Shown here piece by piece: positions 34,453 to 41,653 of a stretch of DNA of 64,000 nt. Positions within the stretch are counted from its first letter, which is position 1. Each line of letters starts with the position of its first letter. Source of the DNA: Oscillospiraceae bacterium (lineage in GTDB: Bacteria > Bacillota > Clostridia > Oscillospirales > Oscillospiraceae); contig JAGAMN010000045.1 in the NCBI GenBank assembly GCA_017624715.1, positions 1 to 64,000 of the forward strand, read 5' to 3'. The notes below the pieces were generated by a model that searched no databases, was not told where the DNA came from, and saw nothing but the letters and a program-made list of their open reading frames with translations. The translations under genes were made by a program, and so were the position numbers.

Positions 34453-34770
34453 TTTTGACCAAGGCGAGGATGCCAACGGTTAAAACAAAACAATGTGAGC
34501 CAAAACTGTTTGGTTCACAGGCGCGATTCGTATGCGAGGCAAAGTGTGCTGGAAACCATACGAGAGACAGCCGTGCCCCGGACGGCTGAATGCGAAAAAG
34601 GGGCGGCGGACAGGGCTGATTACAGATCACGGTGATCTGACTGTCAACTGACAGCCGATACTCTAAGGCTGCAGTAGCAATGTGTGCGTACCAAAAAGGA
34701 CTTTTGGTACAGAAAAGAGTTCCGTGTCGGTGGGCGGTGAGTTTTCCTGACGAAAATGTATTTCCACCGG
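34453..34770 (+). ncRNA. Candidate large structured RNA
   Basis: At least eight consecutive hairpins in ~320 nt with no ORF. H1 34453-34460/34478-34485, H2 34495-34504/34509-34518 (10 bp), H3 34528-34534/34557-34563, H4 34569-34574/34582-34587, H5 34623-34628/34634-34639, H6 34641-34646/34649-34654, H7 34688-34696/34702-34710 (9 bp), H8 34735-34739/34765-34769. Several stems keep pairing through G-U pairs, as RNA does. The strand is inferred from the upstream small ORFs. Alternatives are an oriT/replication origin or decayed sequence. Confidence 0.4.
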
Positions 34771-35156
34771 GGCAAGGGTATCTGCCGAAGCTCGTGACGA
34801 AAATGAATGAGATGCCCACGACGTTTGAGAGTTCCGTCGTTAAATAAAATTGCTCAGGCGGCAGCGCGACCGTCGCCCCTTTGTGGGAATTTCACGCAGC
34901 GAATTGTTTCCGGGATTTCATCGTTGCATAGCAGAATGAAAATCCCCGCCGTACAGCTGTCGTTTAGGGCTGGATTGGCTGAAATGCCAACGCACGGCGC
35001 AGCGTCGCAAAAATACGGATTGACCACCGTAGATTTGCCCTCTTGAATACAAGGGGATACGCTCGGTAAGTTTGAGATAATGATCTATTCAAAGTCTCAA
35101 ATGAAGCCAAGTACTAACCTCTGTTCCTAATTTAATATCGCACCCAATACTCTCTT
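34771..35156. other. Non-coding stretch between folded region and repeat arrays
   Basis: Short ORFs here have no ribosome sites. The 15-mer CTCGTGACGAAAATG at 34791-34805 recurs exactly at 35918-35932, so it flanks the repeat-array block as direct repeats. Nothing else recognised. Confidence 0.4.
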
Positions 35157-35861
35157 TTCGATATGACAAATGATTCTCTCTTCGAAATGATTTATGACTA
35201 TCGTTTCGAAATGAGGATTTGCACCTGCGTGATACAGCCATTCGGCTCTCTGCAAGTTGTCATTCGCTTTAGTGAATGACAAGCTGCAGGAAGCCGAATC
35301 AGACAAGCACAGACTTCCAGTCGCAGGTGCCGGAGCTATCGTTTCGATATGATATATGACTGTCTTTTCGAAATGATATATGACTTTCATTTCGAAAGCC
35401 GAGCCGTTTCTATCGGACGCAAGTCAGATAGAAACGGCTCGGAGACAAAGGCGGAGAGCCGGTATTAGCAGGGCATAATTCCCCGCGTCAAAATAGAATC
35501 AGTAAGAAACAAGAGTAGATGTACCCCTTTTGACAGTGGGTGAATTATGCCCTGCGGACAATCATTTCGATATGACATATCAACTTTCTGTTCGAAATGA
35601 TATATCAACTGTCACTTCGAAATGACATATCCACTATCGTTTCGAAAGCCTTATAGATTAATCATAGGTCAATCACAGATAATCTTTGTCCTATTAACTG
35701 TCCCCTAAAGATGACTATAGGAAAATTAACTGTCCTTTCGAAAGAATCTATGACTATCGTTTCGAAATGATATTTCGAAAGTAAACTGTCATTTGGCACG
35801 CCCTTGGCGTGCGAGGGTTCTTGCCGATTGAATTCCTATCCAAATTCAATCGGCAAGAACC
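35157..35861. repeat. Iteron-like arrays alternating with large perfect hairpins
   Basis: Thirteen copies of a unit beginning TTCGAAATGATATATGACT lie in four arrays: 35157/35181/35205, 35343/35367/35391 (24-bp period), 35566/35591/35616/35641 (25-bp period) and 35737/35761/35774. Each unit holds a TTTCGAAA palindrome. Between arrays stand hairpins: 35221-35330 (nested, outer 9 bp), 35400-35414/35427-35441 (15 bp perfect), 35468-35480/35543-35555 (13 bp), and after the last array 35816-35834/35843-35861 (19 bp perfect). No ORF. It could be an origin, a partition or transfer site, or the target of the adjacent recombinase. Confidence 0.85.
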
Positions 35862-36029
35862 GGCGGCAAAAATTTTCGTACGCAAAACTATTTTTGTCAC
35901 CGAAGAACCCTAAAATTCTCGTGACGAAAATGCTCCTAAAATCTCTATTTTCGTACAGAGATTTTTGCGCAGCGGAGGTCCCTACGCTGCGTGAAAATAT
36001 AAAAATACAAATGAAAGGAGGGGTTGCTT

Positions 36030-37061
36030 ATGAGTCACAAGCGCCCCAACCCCGCAAGGGTCTACGCACCACCCGGTGCAAACACTACAATTCCGGAGAA
36101 ACTTCCCCCTCCCGGGGTAATCAATCCGGGACTGGTCAAGAATCTACTGGAACAGGTCACGTCGATCTACAAGCACAGTAATGAGAAGAGTTTCAAGACC
36201 AGAGTTCGGTACTATGAAGCAGCAAAAAGATTCTGCTGTTTCTTAGCCGCCCGTTTTCGTCTTGAGAAATTCAAGAATGTGGACGACAGACATTTTCGTG
36301 CCTATGCAGAGCATCTGAAGAAGATCGGTGCATCGCCCGCAACCATCCAGGCAGAGCTGGCAGGCATACGGTTTTTCTACAGATTGTCCGGTGGCAAGAA
36401 CAAGCTGTCTGAAAACAGAAGTCTGAATCTTCCAAAGAGAGCTGTGGGTACGGAGAATCGTGCCTGGCTCCCCGAGGAAAAGGAGAAAGCAGTTGCCATT
36501 GCTACGAGAATGGGCAGAACTGATGTTGTGATTGCGATTGATCTGGCTTATGAGTTAGGCTTAAGAGTGGAAGAAATCTGCGTCACAAGAGTTGAATTCT
36601 TGATATCCGCAAAGAATACCGGCATTTTCGTTGTGCCCAAAGGCAAAGGCGGTCAGAGACGTGCCATTAAGTTGAATCCGATGCAAAGAGCAATGATCTC
36701 CAAGTATGTGGAATATGCAAAGGCTATGGGCTTACACCCCGGGGATTATCTGATCTCCGGCAGCGAAAAGCACGGTGTGAAGCTGGAGGTCAAATCGCTG
36801 CAGAACTGGATGAGCCATAACAGAGAGAAGTTTATGGTCAAGGATCGTGACAAGATCGTGGAAGCTGATAAGAAGAAAAGACACGCCACTATCTCCTGGC
36901 ACGGACTTCGCCACAGCTACGCACAGAAGACCTATGCAGAGGCTTTGAAAGTGAAACCCAAGCAAGCGGAAAAGATCGTCAGCGAGAATCTCGGGCATCA
37001 TCGATGCAAGGTAACGAGGATTTATCTGGCCGAGGTAAAGGTCAAGAGAAAGTCCAAGTAG
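36030..37061 (+). CDS. Second tyrosine recombinase, next to the repeat arrays
   Basis: A 343-residue tyrosine recombinase distinct from the island integrase. A Pro-rich N-terminus and SAM-like domain precede the catalytic residues R179 (GLRVEEIC), H291-x-x-R294 (WHGLRHSY), H323 in LGHHR and Y332 (RIYLAE). ATG 36030 has AAAGGAGG 8 nt upstream. It lies 170 bp after a hairpin/iteron region and before the xis operon. Many islands carry a second recombinase of this kind. It may resolve multimers, invert or excise repeat-flanked DNA, or act at the arrays. Intact and probably expressed. Confidence 0.85.
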   Translation: MSHKRPNPARVYAPPGANTTIPEKLPPPGVINPGLVKNLLEQVTSIYKHSNEKSFKTRVRYYEAAKRFCCFLAARFRLEKFKNVDDRHFRAYAEHLKKIGASPATIQAELAGIRFFYRLSGGKNKLSENRSLNLPKRAVGTENRAWLPEEKEKAVAIATRMGRTDVVIAIDLAYELGLRVEEICVTRVEFLISAKNTGIFVVPKGKGGQRRAIKLNPMQRAMISKYVEYAKAMGLHPGDYLISGSEKHGVKLEVKSLQNWMSHNREKFMVKDRDKIVEADKKKRHATISWHGLRHSYAQKTYAEALKVKPKQAEKIVSENLGHHRCKVTRIYLAEVKVKRKSK

Positions 37062-37211
37062 CACACCCCATTTTTTATTTTTTATAGTTAAGAAGGAGTT
37101 TTTCAAAACGAAAATAACGTCCCCCAATATGTGGGACTGATATATAAGGAAATACCAGGGACCAATTAAACAAGGGCGGTGGCAACCGTCACCGCCCGTA
37201 AGGAGAAAATT
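37062..37211 (+). promoter_or_regulatory. Leader region of the xis unit with hairpins
   Basis: No gene. GTCCC...GTGGGAC (near 37118) and a strong stem GGGCGGTG...CACCGCCC (37174-37197) lie just before the TAAGGAG of the first leader peptide. The second hairpin can act as an attenuator or RNA stabiliser. Confidence 0.45.
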
Positions 37212-37265
37212 ATGATAAATTTGAACTTGCCCGCCTCCGGCAGAAACGGAGGCAACGAAATTTAG
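37212..37265 (+). CDS. 17-codon leader peptide 1 of the xis cascade
   Basis: ATG 37212 has TAAGGAG 6 nt upstream and encodes MINLNLPASGRNGGNEI. A hairpin GCCTCCG/CGGAGGC (37233-37239/37247-37253) lies inside it. Its stop TAG overlaps the AGGAGG of leader peptide 2, so the two are tightly coupled. Confidence 0.5.
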   Translation: MINLNLPASGRNGGNEI

Positions 37266-37278
37266 GAGGTAACTATCT

Positions 37279-37359
37279 ATGACGGATAGAATCGTATCAA
37301 TCATTTATGAAGCCGCAGAGACTGCCTCCTTGCTGTTGCACACGGCAAGGAGGATGTAG
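37279..37359 (+). CDS. 26-codon leader peptide 2 of the xis cascade
   Basis: ATG 37279 has AGGAGG 9 nt upstream and encodes a 26-residue helical peptide (MTDRIVSIIYEAAETAS...). It ends 1 bp before the xis ATG. Translation of its last codons must open the hairpin that hides the xis ribosome site. Confidence 0.55.
   Translation: MTDRIVSIIYEAAETASLLLHTARRM
37325..37353 (+). promoter_or_regulatory. Hairpin sequestering the xis ribosome site
   Basis: CCTCCTTGC (37325-37333) pairs perfectly with GCAAGGAGG (37345-37353), which contains the xis Shine-Dalgarno. The left arm and loop are codons of leader peptide 2. This is the standard geometry of translational coupling or attenuation. Confidence 0.65.
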
Positions 37360-37360
37360 A

Positions 37361-37549
37361 ATGACCCTACAAGAGAAACTGCAAAAATATCCCCCGGTCC
37401 TCTCTGTGAAGGATCTGGAGGATATTCTGCGAATCAGCCACAACACGGCATATGCCTTAGTGCGCTCCGGACAGATCCACAGTGTTCGCACCGGTAGAAG
37501 CTACCGCATTCCCATAAATGCGGTTGTTGACTACCTGAAAAAGAACTAA
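37361..37549 (+). CDS. xis: Excisionase-like HTH_17 protein
   Basis: A 62-residue DNA-binding protein with the MerR-like wHTH of excisionases: LSVKDLEDILRISHNTAYAL, RSGQIHSVRTGRSYRIP, then a short C-terminal helix. It lies 75 bp before the integrase on the same strand, the classic xis-int order of Tn916-like elements. ATG 37361 has AAGGAGG 7 nt upstream, but that site is buried in a hairpin, so expression should depend on translation of the preceding leader peptide. It would bend DNA at the element ends and steer int toward excision. Confidence 0.85.
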   Translation: MTLQEKLQKYPPVLSVKDLEDILRISHNTAYALVRSGQIHSVRTGRSYRIPINAVVDYLKKN

Positions 37550-37554
37550 TTTCA

Positions 37555-37583
37555 TTGCGGATTGGCCGCATTTATGGTATAAT
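37555..37583 (+). promoter_or_regulatory. Promoter of the island integrase
   Basis: TTGCGG (37555-37560), 17 bp, TATAAT (37578-37583). It allows int to be transcribed apart from xis. Confidence 0.65.
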
Positions 37584-37624
37584 ATTAACGTACCTGCTAT
37601 GCGGCAACGAAAGGAGTAATATTA

Positions 37625-38842
37625 ATGCCGCAAAGCAAAAATAAGAAAAATAATAAAGCCGCTTCCGGGATGGGCACCATCCGCAGGAAGACCGTCTGCA
37701 AGGGCGACAAGGAATACGAATACTGGGAAGCCAGATACACCGTTGGCTTTGATCCCGGCACCGGAAAGCAGGTTCAGAAATCTGTCAGCGGTAAGACACA
37801 GAAAGAGGTTGCACAGAAACTGAAAGAACTGACTGCCGCTCTGGATGCAGGCACCTACATCGCACCGAGCAAGGTGACGGTTGGACAATGGCTGGATGTT
37901 TGGCAGGAGGATTATCTGGTCAATGTGAGACCTTCCACTCTCACATCCTACGAAGCCACCATCCGCAATCACATCAAACCGAGGATCGGCGCGATTCGTT
38001 TGGAGTCTCTGACCACCCATGACGTTCAGGAGTTCTACAACAGTCTGCGTGCACCCTCGGAGAATCGGAAAGCACTGTCTGCCAAGACAATCAAGAACAT
38101 CCACGGAATTCTCCATCATGCGTTGCAGCAGGCTATGCTCAACAATTACATCCGTACCAACCCCTCGAATTCCTGTGTCATTCCCAGGGCAACCAAGAAG
38201 AAAGTCAAACCGCTGAATGAGTATCAGATTGCAGACTTCCTGAAGGCGATCAAAGGACACAAGTACGAGAATATGTTTTTGGTTGCCCTGTTCACCGGAA
38301 TCCGGCAAGGCGAGGTCTGTGGCCTGCAATGGGAGTGTGTGGACTTTGATGATGGCACAATCCTCATCGACAAACAGCTGCAGAGCCTGCGTGCCACGAC
38401 CCGGGGTGACAGTGAAAAGTATACCTTAGTTCCCACCAAGAATGGCAAGGAGAGAACGATCACTGCCGCGCCCTATGTGATGGAACTGCTCTGGAAAACA
38501 AAGCAAAGCCAAAATGCCAACAGAAAACTCTGGGGCAACGCATTCCAGGAAAATGATCTGGTCTTTACCGATGATCTCGGCAACAGGATTACGCCCCAGG
38601 CACTATACCGGGCGTTCAAAATCATTGTGACAGAATCGGGCATGCCTATGGTTCGTTTTCACGATCTTCGCCACTCTTATGCCGTTATTTCTCTAAAATC
38701 CGGTGATGATGTAAAGACTGTTCAGGAAAATTTAGGCCACGCAACCGCTGCTTTTACCCTTGACACCTATGGTCACGTGACGGAAAAGATGAAAAAAGAC
38801 AGTGCAAACCGCATGGAAGCATTTATTAAATCCGTGAGCTGA
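37625..38842 (+). CDS. int: Tn916-type tyrosine integrase of the tRNA-Gln island
   Basis: A 405-residue integrase. The N-terminal arm-binding domain (MGTIRRKTVCKGDKEYEYWE) has the three-strand fold of Tn916 Int. The core-binding domain follows (VTVGQWLDVWQEDYL), then catalytic R227, H346-x-x-R349, H372 and nucleophile Y382 (DTYGHVTEKM). ATG 37625 has AAAGGAG 7 nt upstream. It lies 120 bp from tRNA-Gln, beside paired arm-type repeats at 38843, and should catalyse recombination between the 24-bp att copies at 22695 and 38962. Intact. Confidence 0.95.
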   Translation: MPQSKNKKNNKAASGMGTIRRKTVCKGDKEYEYWEARYTVGFDPGTGKQVQKSVSGKTQKEVAQKLKELTAALDAGTYIAPSKVTVGQWLDVWQEDYLVNVRPSTLTSYEATIRNHIKPRIGAIRLESLTTHDVQEFYNSLRAPSENRKALSAKTIKNIHGILHHALQQAMLNNYIRTNPSNSCVIPRATKKKVKPLNEYQIADFLKAIKGHKYENMFLVALFTGIRQGEVCGLQWECVDFDDGTILIDKQLQSLRATTRGDSEKYTLVPTKNGKERTITAAPYVMELLWKTKQSQNANRKLWGNAFQENDLVFTDDLGNRITPQALYRAFKIIVTESGMPMVRFHDLRHSYAVISLKSGDDVKTVQENLGHATAAFTLDTYGHVTEKMKKDSANRMEAFIKSVS

Positions 38843-38875
38843 TAAGGGAAACCGTAAGGGAAAATAAAAATCCGC
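38843..38875. repeat. Right integrase-arm repeats of the island
   Basis: TAAGGGAAA at 38843 and 38855 (12-bp period) and a trailing ATCCGC match the pair at 22835-22856 at the other end. A hairpin (38872-38911, one mismatch) follows. Confidence 0.7.
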
Positions 38876-38917
38876 CTTTGAAATTCAGAACATTCTGAAC
38901 CTCAAAAGCGGAGAAAA

Positions 38918-38953
38918 GCAAAAAGAAACCCCTGGATTCGGAAGAATCCAGGG
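38918..38953 (-). terminator. Terminator of tRNA-Gln, carried by the island
   Basis: On the minus strand, 38953-38944 pairs with 38939-38930 (10 bp perfect, 4-nt loop), followed by GTTTCTTTTTG. It lies 9 bp beyond the tRNA CCA inside the island end, as at tRNA-Ala. Confidence 0.8.
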
Positions 38954-38962
38954 TGAATCTAA

Positions 38963-39036
38963 TGGCAGAGGATGAGGGATTCGAACCCCCGCGAACGGAG
39001 TCAGAGTCCGGTGTGCTACCGTTACACTAATCCTCT
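38963..39036 (-). tRNA. tRNA-Gln(CTG), attR of the island
   Basis: A 74-nt gene with encoded CCA. Acceptor AGAGGAT pairs with ATCCTCT, the anticodon loop CTCTGAC gives CTG, and the T-arm is GGTTCGAATCC. The anticodon stem has a C27-U43 mismatch. Its 3' 24 bp (38962-38985) are duplicated at 22695-22718, so this copy is the tRNA restored by the island. Confidence 0.93.
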
Positions 39037-39069
39037 GTATCTTTGCGACTCCGTTTAAGCACGGATATT

Positions 39070-39097
39070 ATTATACGCATCTGCCCGGAAAAGTCAA
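39070..39097 (-). promoter_or_regulatory. Promoter of tRNA-Gln
   Basis: On the minus strand TTGACT (39097-39092), 16 bp, TATAAT (39075-39070). Confidence 0.85.
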
Positions 39098-39107
39098 GCA
39101 GTTTTTT

Positions 39108-39158
39108 CCTTTTTTAAAAATATTTTTCATCCCGGGCAGCACTAGCTTACCCGGGATG
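39108..39158 (-). terminator. Terminator of the DUF5662 gene
   Basis: A perfect 9-bp stem CATCCCGGG/CCCGGGATG (39128-39136/39150-39158) followed on the minus strand by an A/T-rich tail with ATTTTT. Confidence 0.75.
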
Positions 39159-39166
39159 ATCTTCCT

Positions 39167-39712
39167 TTATTCATCGGGCAGGGGATGGCCCTTTAAAAAT
39201 TCTTTCTTGAGATAGCGGAAGGCCTCTTTTTCGCCCTTTTCCTTCAGCATGGTCAGAATATAGTGCAGCTCCCGGCGGTTTTGCGGGTGCATCAGCTCCC
39301 GTTCCCGACTCTTTAAAAAGTATGCCAGAGCAGAGCCGTCGGTATAATCCTTACCTTGGTAGACAATGCAGGCTGCCCGGCGATCCATGACCTGTTCGGC
39401 CAGGTATTTCCGGGGCATGGGCACGGATTCGTAAACCCGTTTCTCCATGTTCATGTCCGACCAGTACTCGTAGTGGTGGCGGTTGCGGCCCTTGTGGTGC
39501 ATCCAGGCTTCGGAGTAGCCCTTGTCTTCACGCTCTGCGGCGTTGGGACTGCGGACACCCTGGTAATACCGGGCGCCGTTCCAAAATTCCGTGGGAGTGT
39601 ATTTGGACAGATCGTGGGTCAGACCCTGCCGGATCAAGCCAATGCGGAAACATCCGGCCATAACGATCATGCGGTGGCGGGTGATGGTTTTAAAATGCTG
39701 CCAGGGTTTCAT
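39167..39712 (-). CDS. DUF5662-family protein
   Basis: A 181-residue helical protein rich in His and aromatic residues. HDLSKY (near residue 34), WMHHKGRNRHHYEYW (~70-84) and a closing helical part match my memory of DUF5662, a family common in Clostridia and phages. The spaced His/Asp residues suggest a metal site of HD-like type, but activity is unproven. ATG 39712 has only a weak AAGGTGCG-type site upstream. It is single, with its own terminator, and marks the return to backbone after tRNA-Gln. Confidence 0.7.
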   Translation of the reverse strand: MKPWQHFKTITRHRMIVMAGCFRIGLIRQGLTHDLSKYTPTEFWNGARYYQGVRSPNAAEREDKGYSEAWMHHKGRNRHHYEYWSDMNMEKRVYESVPMPRKYLAEQVMDRRAACIVYQGKDYTDGSALAYFLKSRERELMHPQNRRELHYILTMLKEKGEKEAFRYLKKEFLKGHPLPDE

Positions 39713-39767
39713 AACGCACCTTCTTCGTGGATTTCATACCATTAGCCTACCACAAATGCGGCAAAAG

Positions 39768-40982
39768 TCAATGGGTGGAAATAAAGGCTTTTGTGTCCCG
39801 GTGGAAGCAAATATACAGCATCGGGAACAAGGAAATCACACCGCCAGCGGAAAATACCAAATATAGTGGGAAAATATCACCCAAAATGCCGTAAATCAAC
39901 GCCGACAGCGCGCAGCCACCGGTACAGACAGCCTGCACAAGACCCATAATAGCGCCCCGGTTCCGTTCCGGCAACGCCAGCATCATAGCGGCATTAAGGA
40001 CGGTGTTACCCAGGCAGTTGCAAAGACTGCCGAGGAACATAAAGACACACATCAGCACAAAAGAAGTGCTGAAATAGCTGCCGAGGAAGAATGCGGTGGA
40101 AAGGGAGAAACTGATAGCCATGATCCAGAACCGGGTTATGGGTTTCAGTTTTAGAATGCCCAGCAAGACTGTGCCCACCAGATAACCCACGGATTGGATG
40201 GCTGCGGCATAGCCGTACATTTCCACGGTGAACCCCTTTTCCAGACAGAAGGGCAGGAAGAGGCTGCCAAAACCGGCACCTAATAGATTCAGAATGAATG
40301 CACCGGGAATAAAAAGCCGCAGGCAGGGATCGGAAAGAATGGTTTTGGCAGCATCGCCAAAATCTGTCAGAACACCCTTGACGCTGACCGGTTCGCCTTC
40401 CTGGACAGTTTTTGGGATGGTGATGAACATTTCTGTCGCTGCGGAGTAAAGATTGCTAAGTCCATTGATTACCACAATCAGCGGGACGCCGAAGAAAGCC
40501 ACCATGGCACCGCTAAAAGCGCTGCCCACCAAGTTGATGGTGGAGTGAATACCCGATTGAATGGACTGCCCCCGGACCATATCATCCCGGGGGATGATAT
40601 CCAGCACCATTGTGCTGATGGCGGGGGAGTAGAACACGCTTCCGAAGGCGGCAAAAAATGCCACAATCAGCACCGCAGGTACATTCAGCGTATTTGTGTA
40701 GGCCAGTACACCTACACCCAGCATCAGCAGACCTTGCACAATGTCAATCAGAACCACTACCCATTTGCGGTTTAGCTTGTCTACGATACTGCCGCAGAAC
40801 GGGGAGAGGAACATGGTCACAAACATCGAAATGGAGGACATAATGCCCATCAGGGCATTAGAGCCGGTCTGAGCGTAAACCCAGAAGCCGATAGCGACGC
40901 TATACATCAGGTCACCGATGGTGCTGATAGCATTGCCTTGAATCAACAGTATGTAATCTTTATTCCATAGTTTGCGGTGCAT
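39768..40982 (-). CDS. MFS exporter (MefA/enterobactin-exporter-like)
   Basis: A 404-residue 12-helix MFS protein. The start (LWNKDYILLIQGNAISTIGD) and the loop FCGSIVDKLNRKWVVV, motif A of the family, are typical of MFS_3 drug or macrolide efflux proteins. A long periplasm-free central loop lies near residue 215. ATG 40982 with GAAGGTGG upstream is chosen over a start 19 codons earlier. The substrate is not known; similarity to MefA does not prove resistance. Single gene. Confidence 0.85.
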   Translation of the reverse strand: MHRKLWNKDYILLIQGNAISTIGDLMYSVAIGFWVYAQTGSNALMGIMSSISMFVTMFLSPFCGSIVDKLNRKWVVVLIDIVQGLLMLGVGVLAYTNTLNVPAVLIVAFFAAFGSVFYSPAISTMVLDIIPRDDMVRGQSIQSGIHSTINLVGSAFSGAMVAFFGVPLIVVINGLSNLYSAATEMFITIPKTVQEGEPVSVKGVLTDFGDAAKTILSDPCLRLFIPGAFILNLLGAGFGSLFLPFCLEKGFTVEMYGYAAAIQSVGYLVGTVLLGILKLKPITRFWIMAISFSLSTAFFLGSYFSTSFVLMCVFMFLGSLCNCLGNTVLNAAMMLALPERNRGAIMGLVQAVCTGGCALSALIYGILGDIFPLYLVFSAGGVISLFPMLYICFHRDTKAFISTH

Positions 40983-41126
40983 AGAGCCACCTTCTTTCAT
41001 TGATGAGGGTATTCTAACCCGCTGGATAGAGAAAGTCAATCAACTGGGGGTTAAGGAGGGGAATTCAACCGATAGTTGTCCTATTTACCATGATCATTTC
41101 AGTGACAGAAATTTTCATTTTTCCCC

Positions 41127-41155
41127 TTTACAAATCCTATAAAGCTTGCTATAAT
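41127..41155 (+). promoter_or_regulatory. Promoter of tRNA-Arg
   Basis: TTTACA (41127-41132), 17 bp, TATAAT (41150-41155), ~14 bp before the transcription start expected for the tRNA. Confidence 0.88.
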
Positions 41156-41175
41156 AGCTTGGCTGTGAAGCAAAT

Positions 41176-41251
41176 GCACCGGTGGCTCAATGGATAGAGC
41201 ATCGGATTCCGGTTCCGAGGGTTGGGGGTTCGAGTCCCTTCCGGTGTACCA
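41176..41251 (+). tRNA. tRNA-Arg(CCG)
   Basis: A 76-nt cloverleaf with CCA. Acceptor GCACCGG pairs with CCGGTGT (one G-U), the anticodon stem is TCGGA/TCCGA, loop TTCCGGT gives CCG, and the T-arm is GGTTCGAGTCC. Its last 21 nt (41231-41251) recur exactly at 41410-41430. Confidence 0.95.
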
Positions 41252-41430
41252 TTAAAAGGGTTATCCCATCTGGGATAACCCTTTTAATATTATGCTGGAA
41301 GGAAGGGGCTCGAATAATCCGAATCGCAATATGCCGGTGACATATTGCTGCCACCAGTTCAAAAACTGGTGGCTTCCATAATTTCTGCCCTTTGAGGCAG
41401 AAATGCAAACGAGTCCCTTCCGGTGTACCA
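41251..41430 (-). mobile_element. Mini-element after tRNA-Arg with folded RNA-like structure
   Basis: 179 bp lie between two exact 21-bp copies of the tRNA 3' end. It opens with a perfect 18-bp hairpin (41251-41268/41271-41288). Read on the minus strand, 41421-41410 pairs with 41312-41301 (P1, 12 bp, one mismatch), enclosing TTTGC, hairpin A (41404-41396/41389-41381, 9 bp), hairpin B (41373-41364/41359-41350, 10 bp), hairpin C (41348-41341/41333-41326, 8 bp) and a TTCGG box. The same order occurs at 22527-22696. ORFs across it are antisense-tRNA artefacts. It may be a non-autonomous integrated element or an ncRNA gene with terminator. Confidence 0.65.
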
Positions 41431-41438
41431 AAACATTC

Positions 41439-41485
41439 AAACCCGAACCTTTTGCCGATTGGCGAAACGTTCGGGTTTGTTGTTT
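41439..41485 (+). terminator. Outer terminator of the tRNA-Arg locus
   Basis: AAACCCGAAC (41439-41448) pairs with GTTCGGGTTT (41469-41478), followed by GTTGTTTTC. Its place just after the second tRNA 3'-end copy suggests it is the original tRNA terminator. A further 10-bp hairpin GTGGTCGTAC/GTACGACCAC lies at 41516-41549; the rest of 41431-41653 is empty. Confidence 0.75.
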
Positions 41486-41653
41486 TCTTAAATGATTTGA
41501 ATTAGGTCTTTGTTTGTGGTCGTACAGAGTTACTGCTCCGTACGACCACTTCTTCGTTTCAAAGAATTTCTTACATGAAGGAGATTTGAAATGAAGACAA
41601 CAAAATCGAGAATCATTTTCTTTGCCATGGAAGCAAGTGTACTTCACTAATCA

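Noticed and set aside
34807..35046. 79-codon ORF (RCPRRLRVPSLNK...)
   Set aside because: No ribosome site and lies in a non-coding, folded region; kept as unassigned.
34432..35100. Group II intron
   Set aside because: No domain V hairpin, no reverse transcriptase and no proper 5' consensus were found.
35157..35779. CRISPR array
   Set aside because: Repeats are adjacent with no unique spacers, palindromic, and broken by hairpins; no cas gene.
35157..35779. Type III toxin-antitoxin RNA repeats
   Set aside because: Units are shorter than usual antitoxin repeats and no ToxN/AbiQ-like gene follows; the neighbour is a recombinase.
35804..36181. 125-codon ORF before the recombinase
   Set aside because: Runs through a perfect 19-bp hairpin and overlaps the well-initiated recombinase gene in another frame.
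41187..41647. Minus-strand ORFs across tRNA-Arg with VHRKGLEPPTLGTG
   Set aside because: A well-known artefact of translating the antisense of a tRNA gene; not protein-coding.
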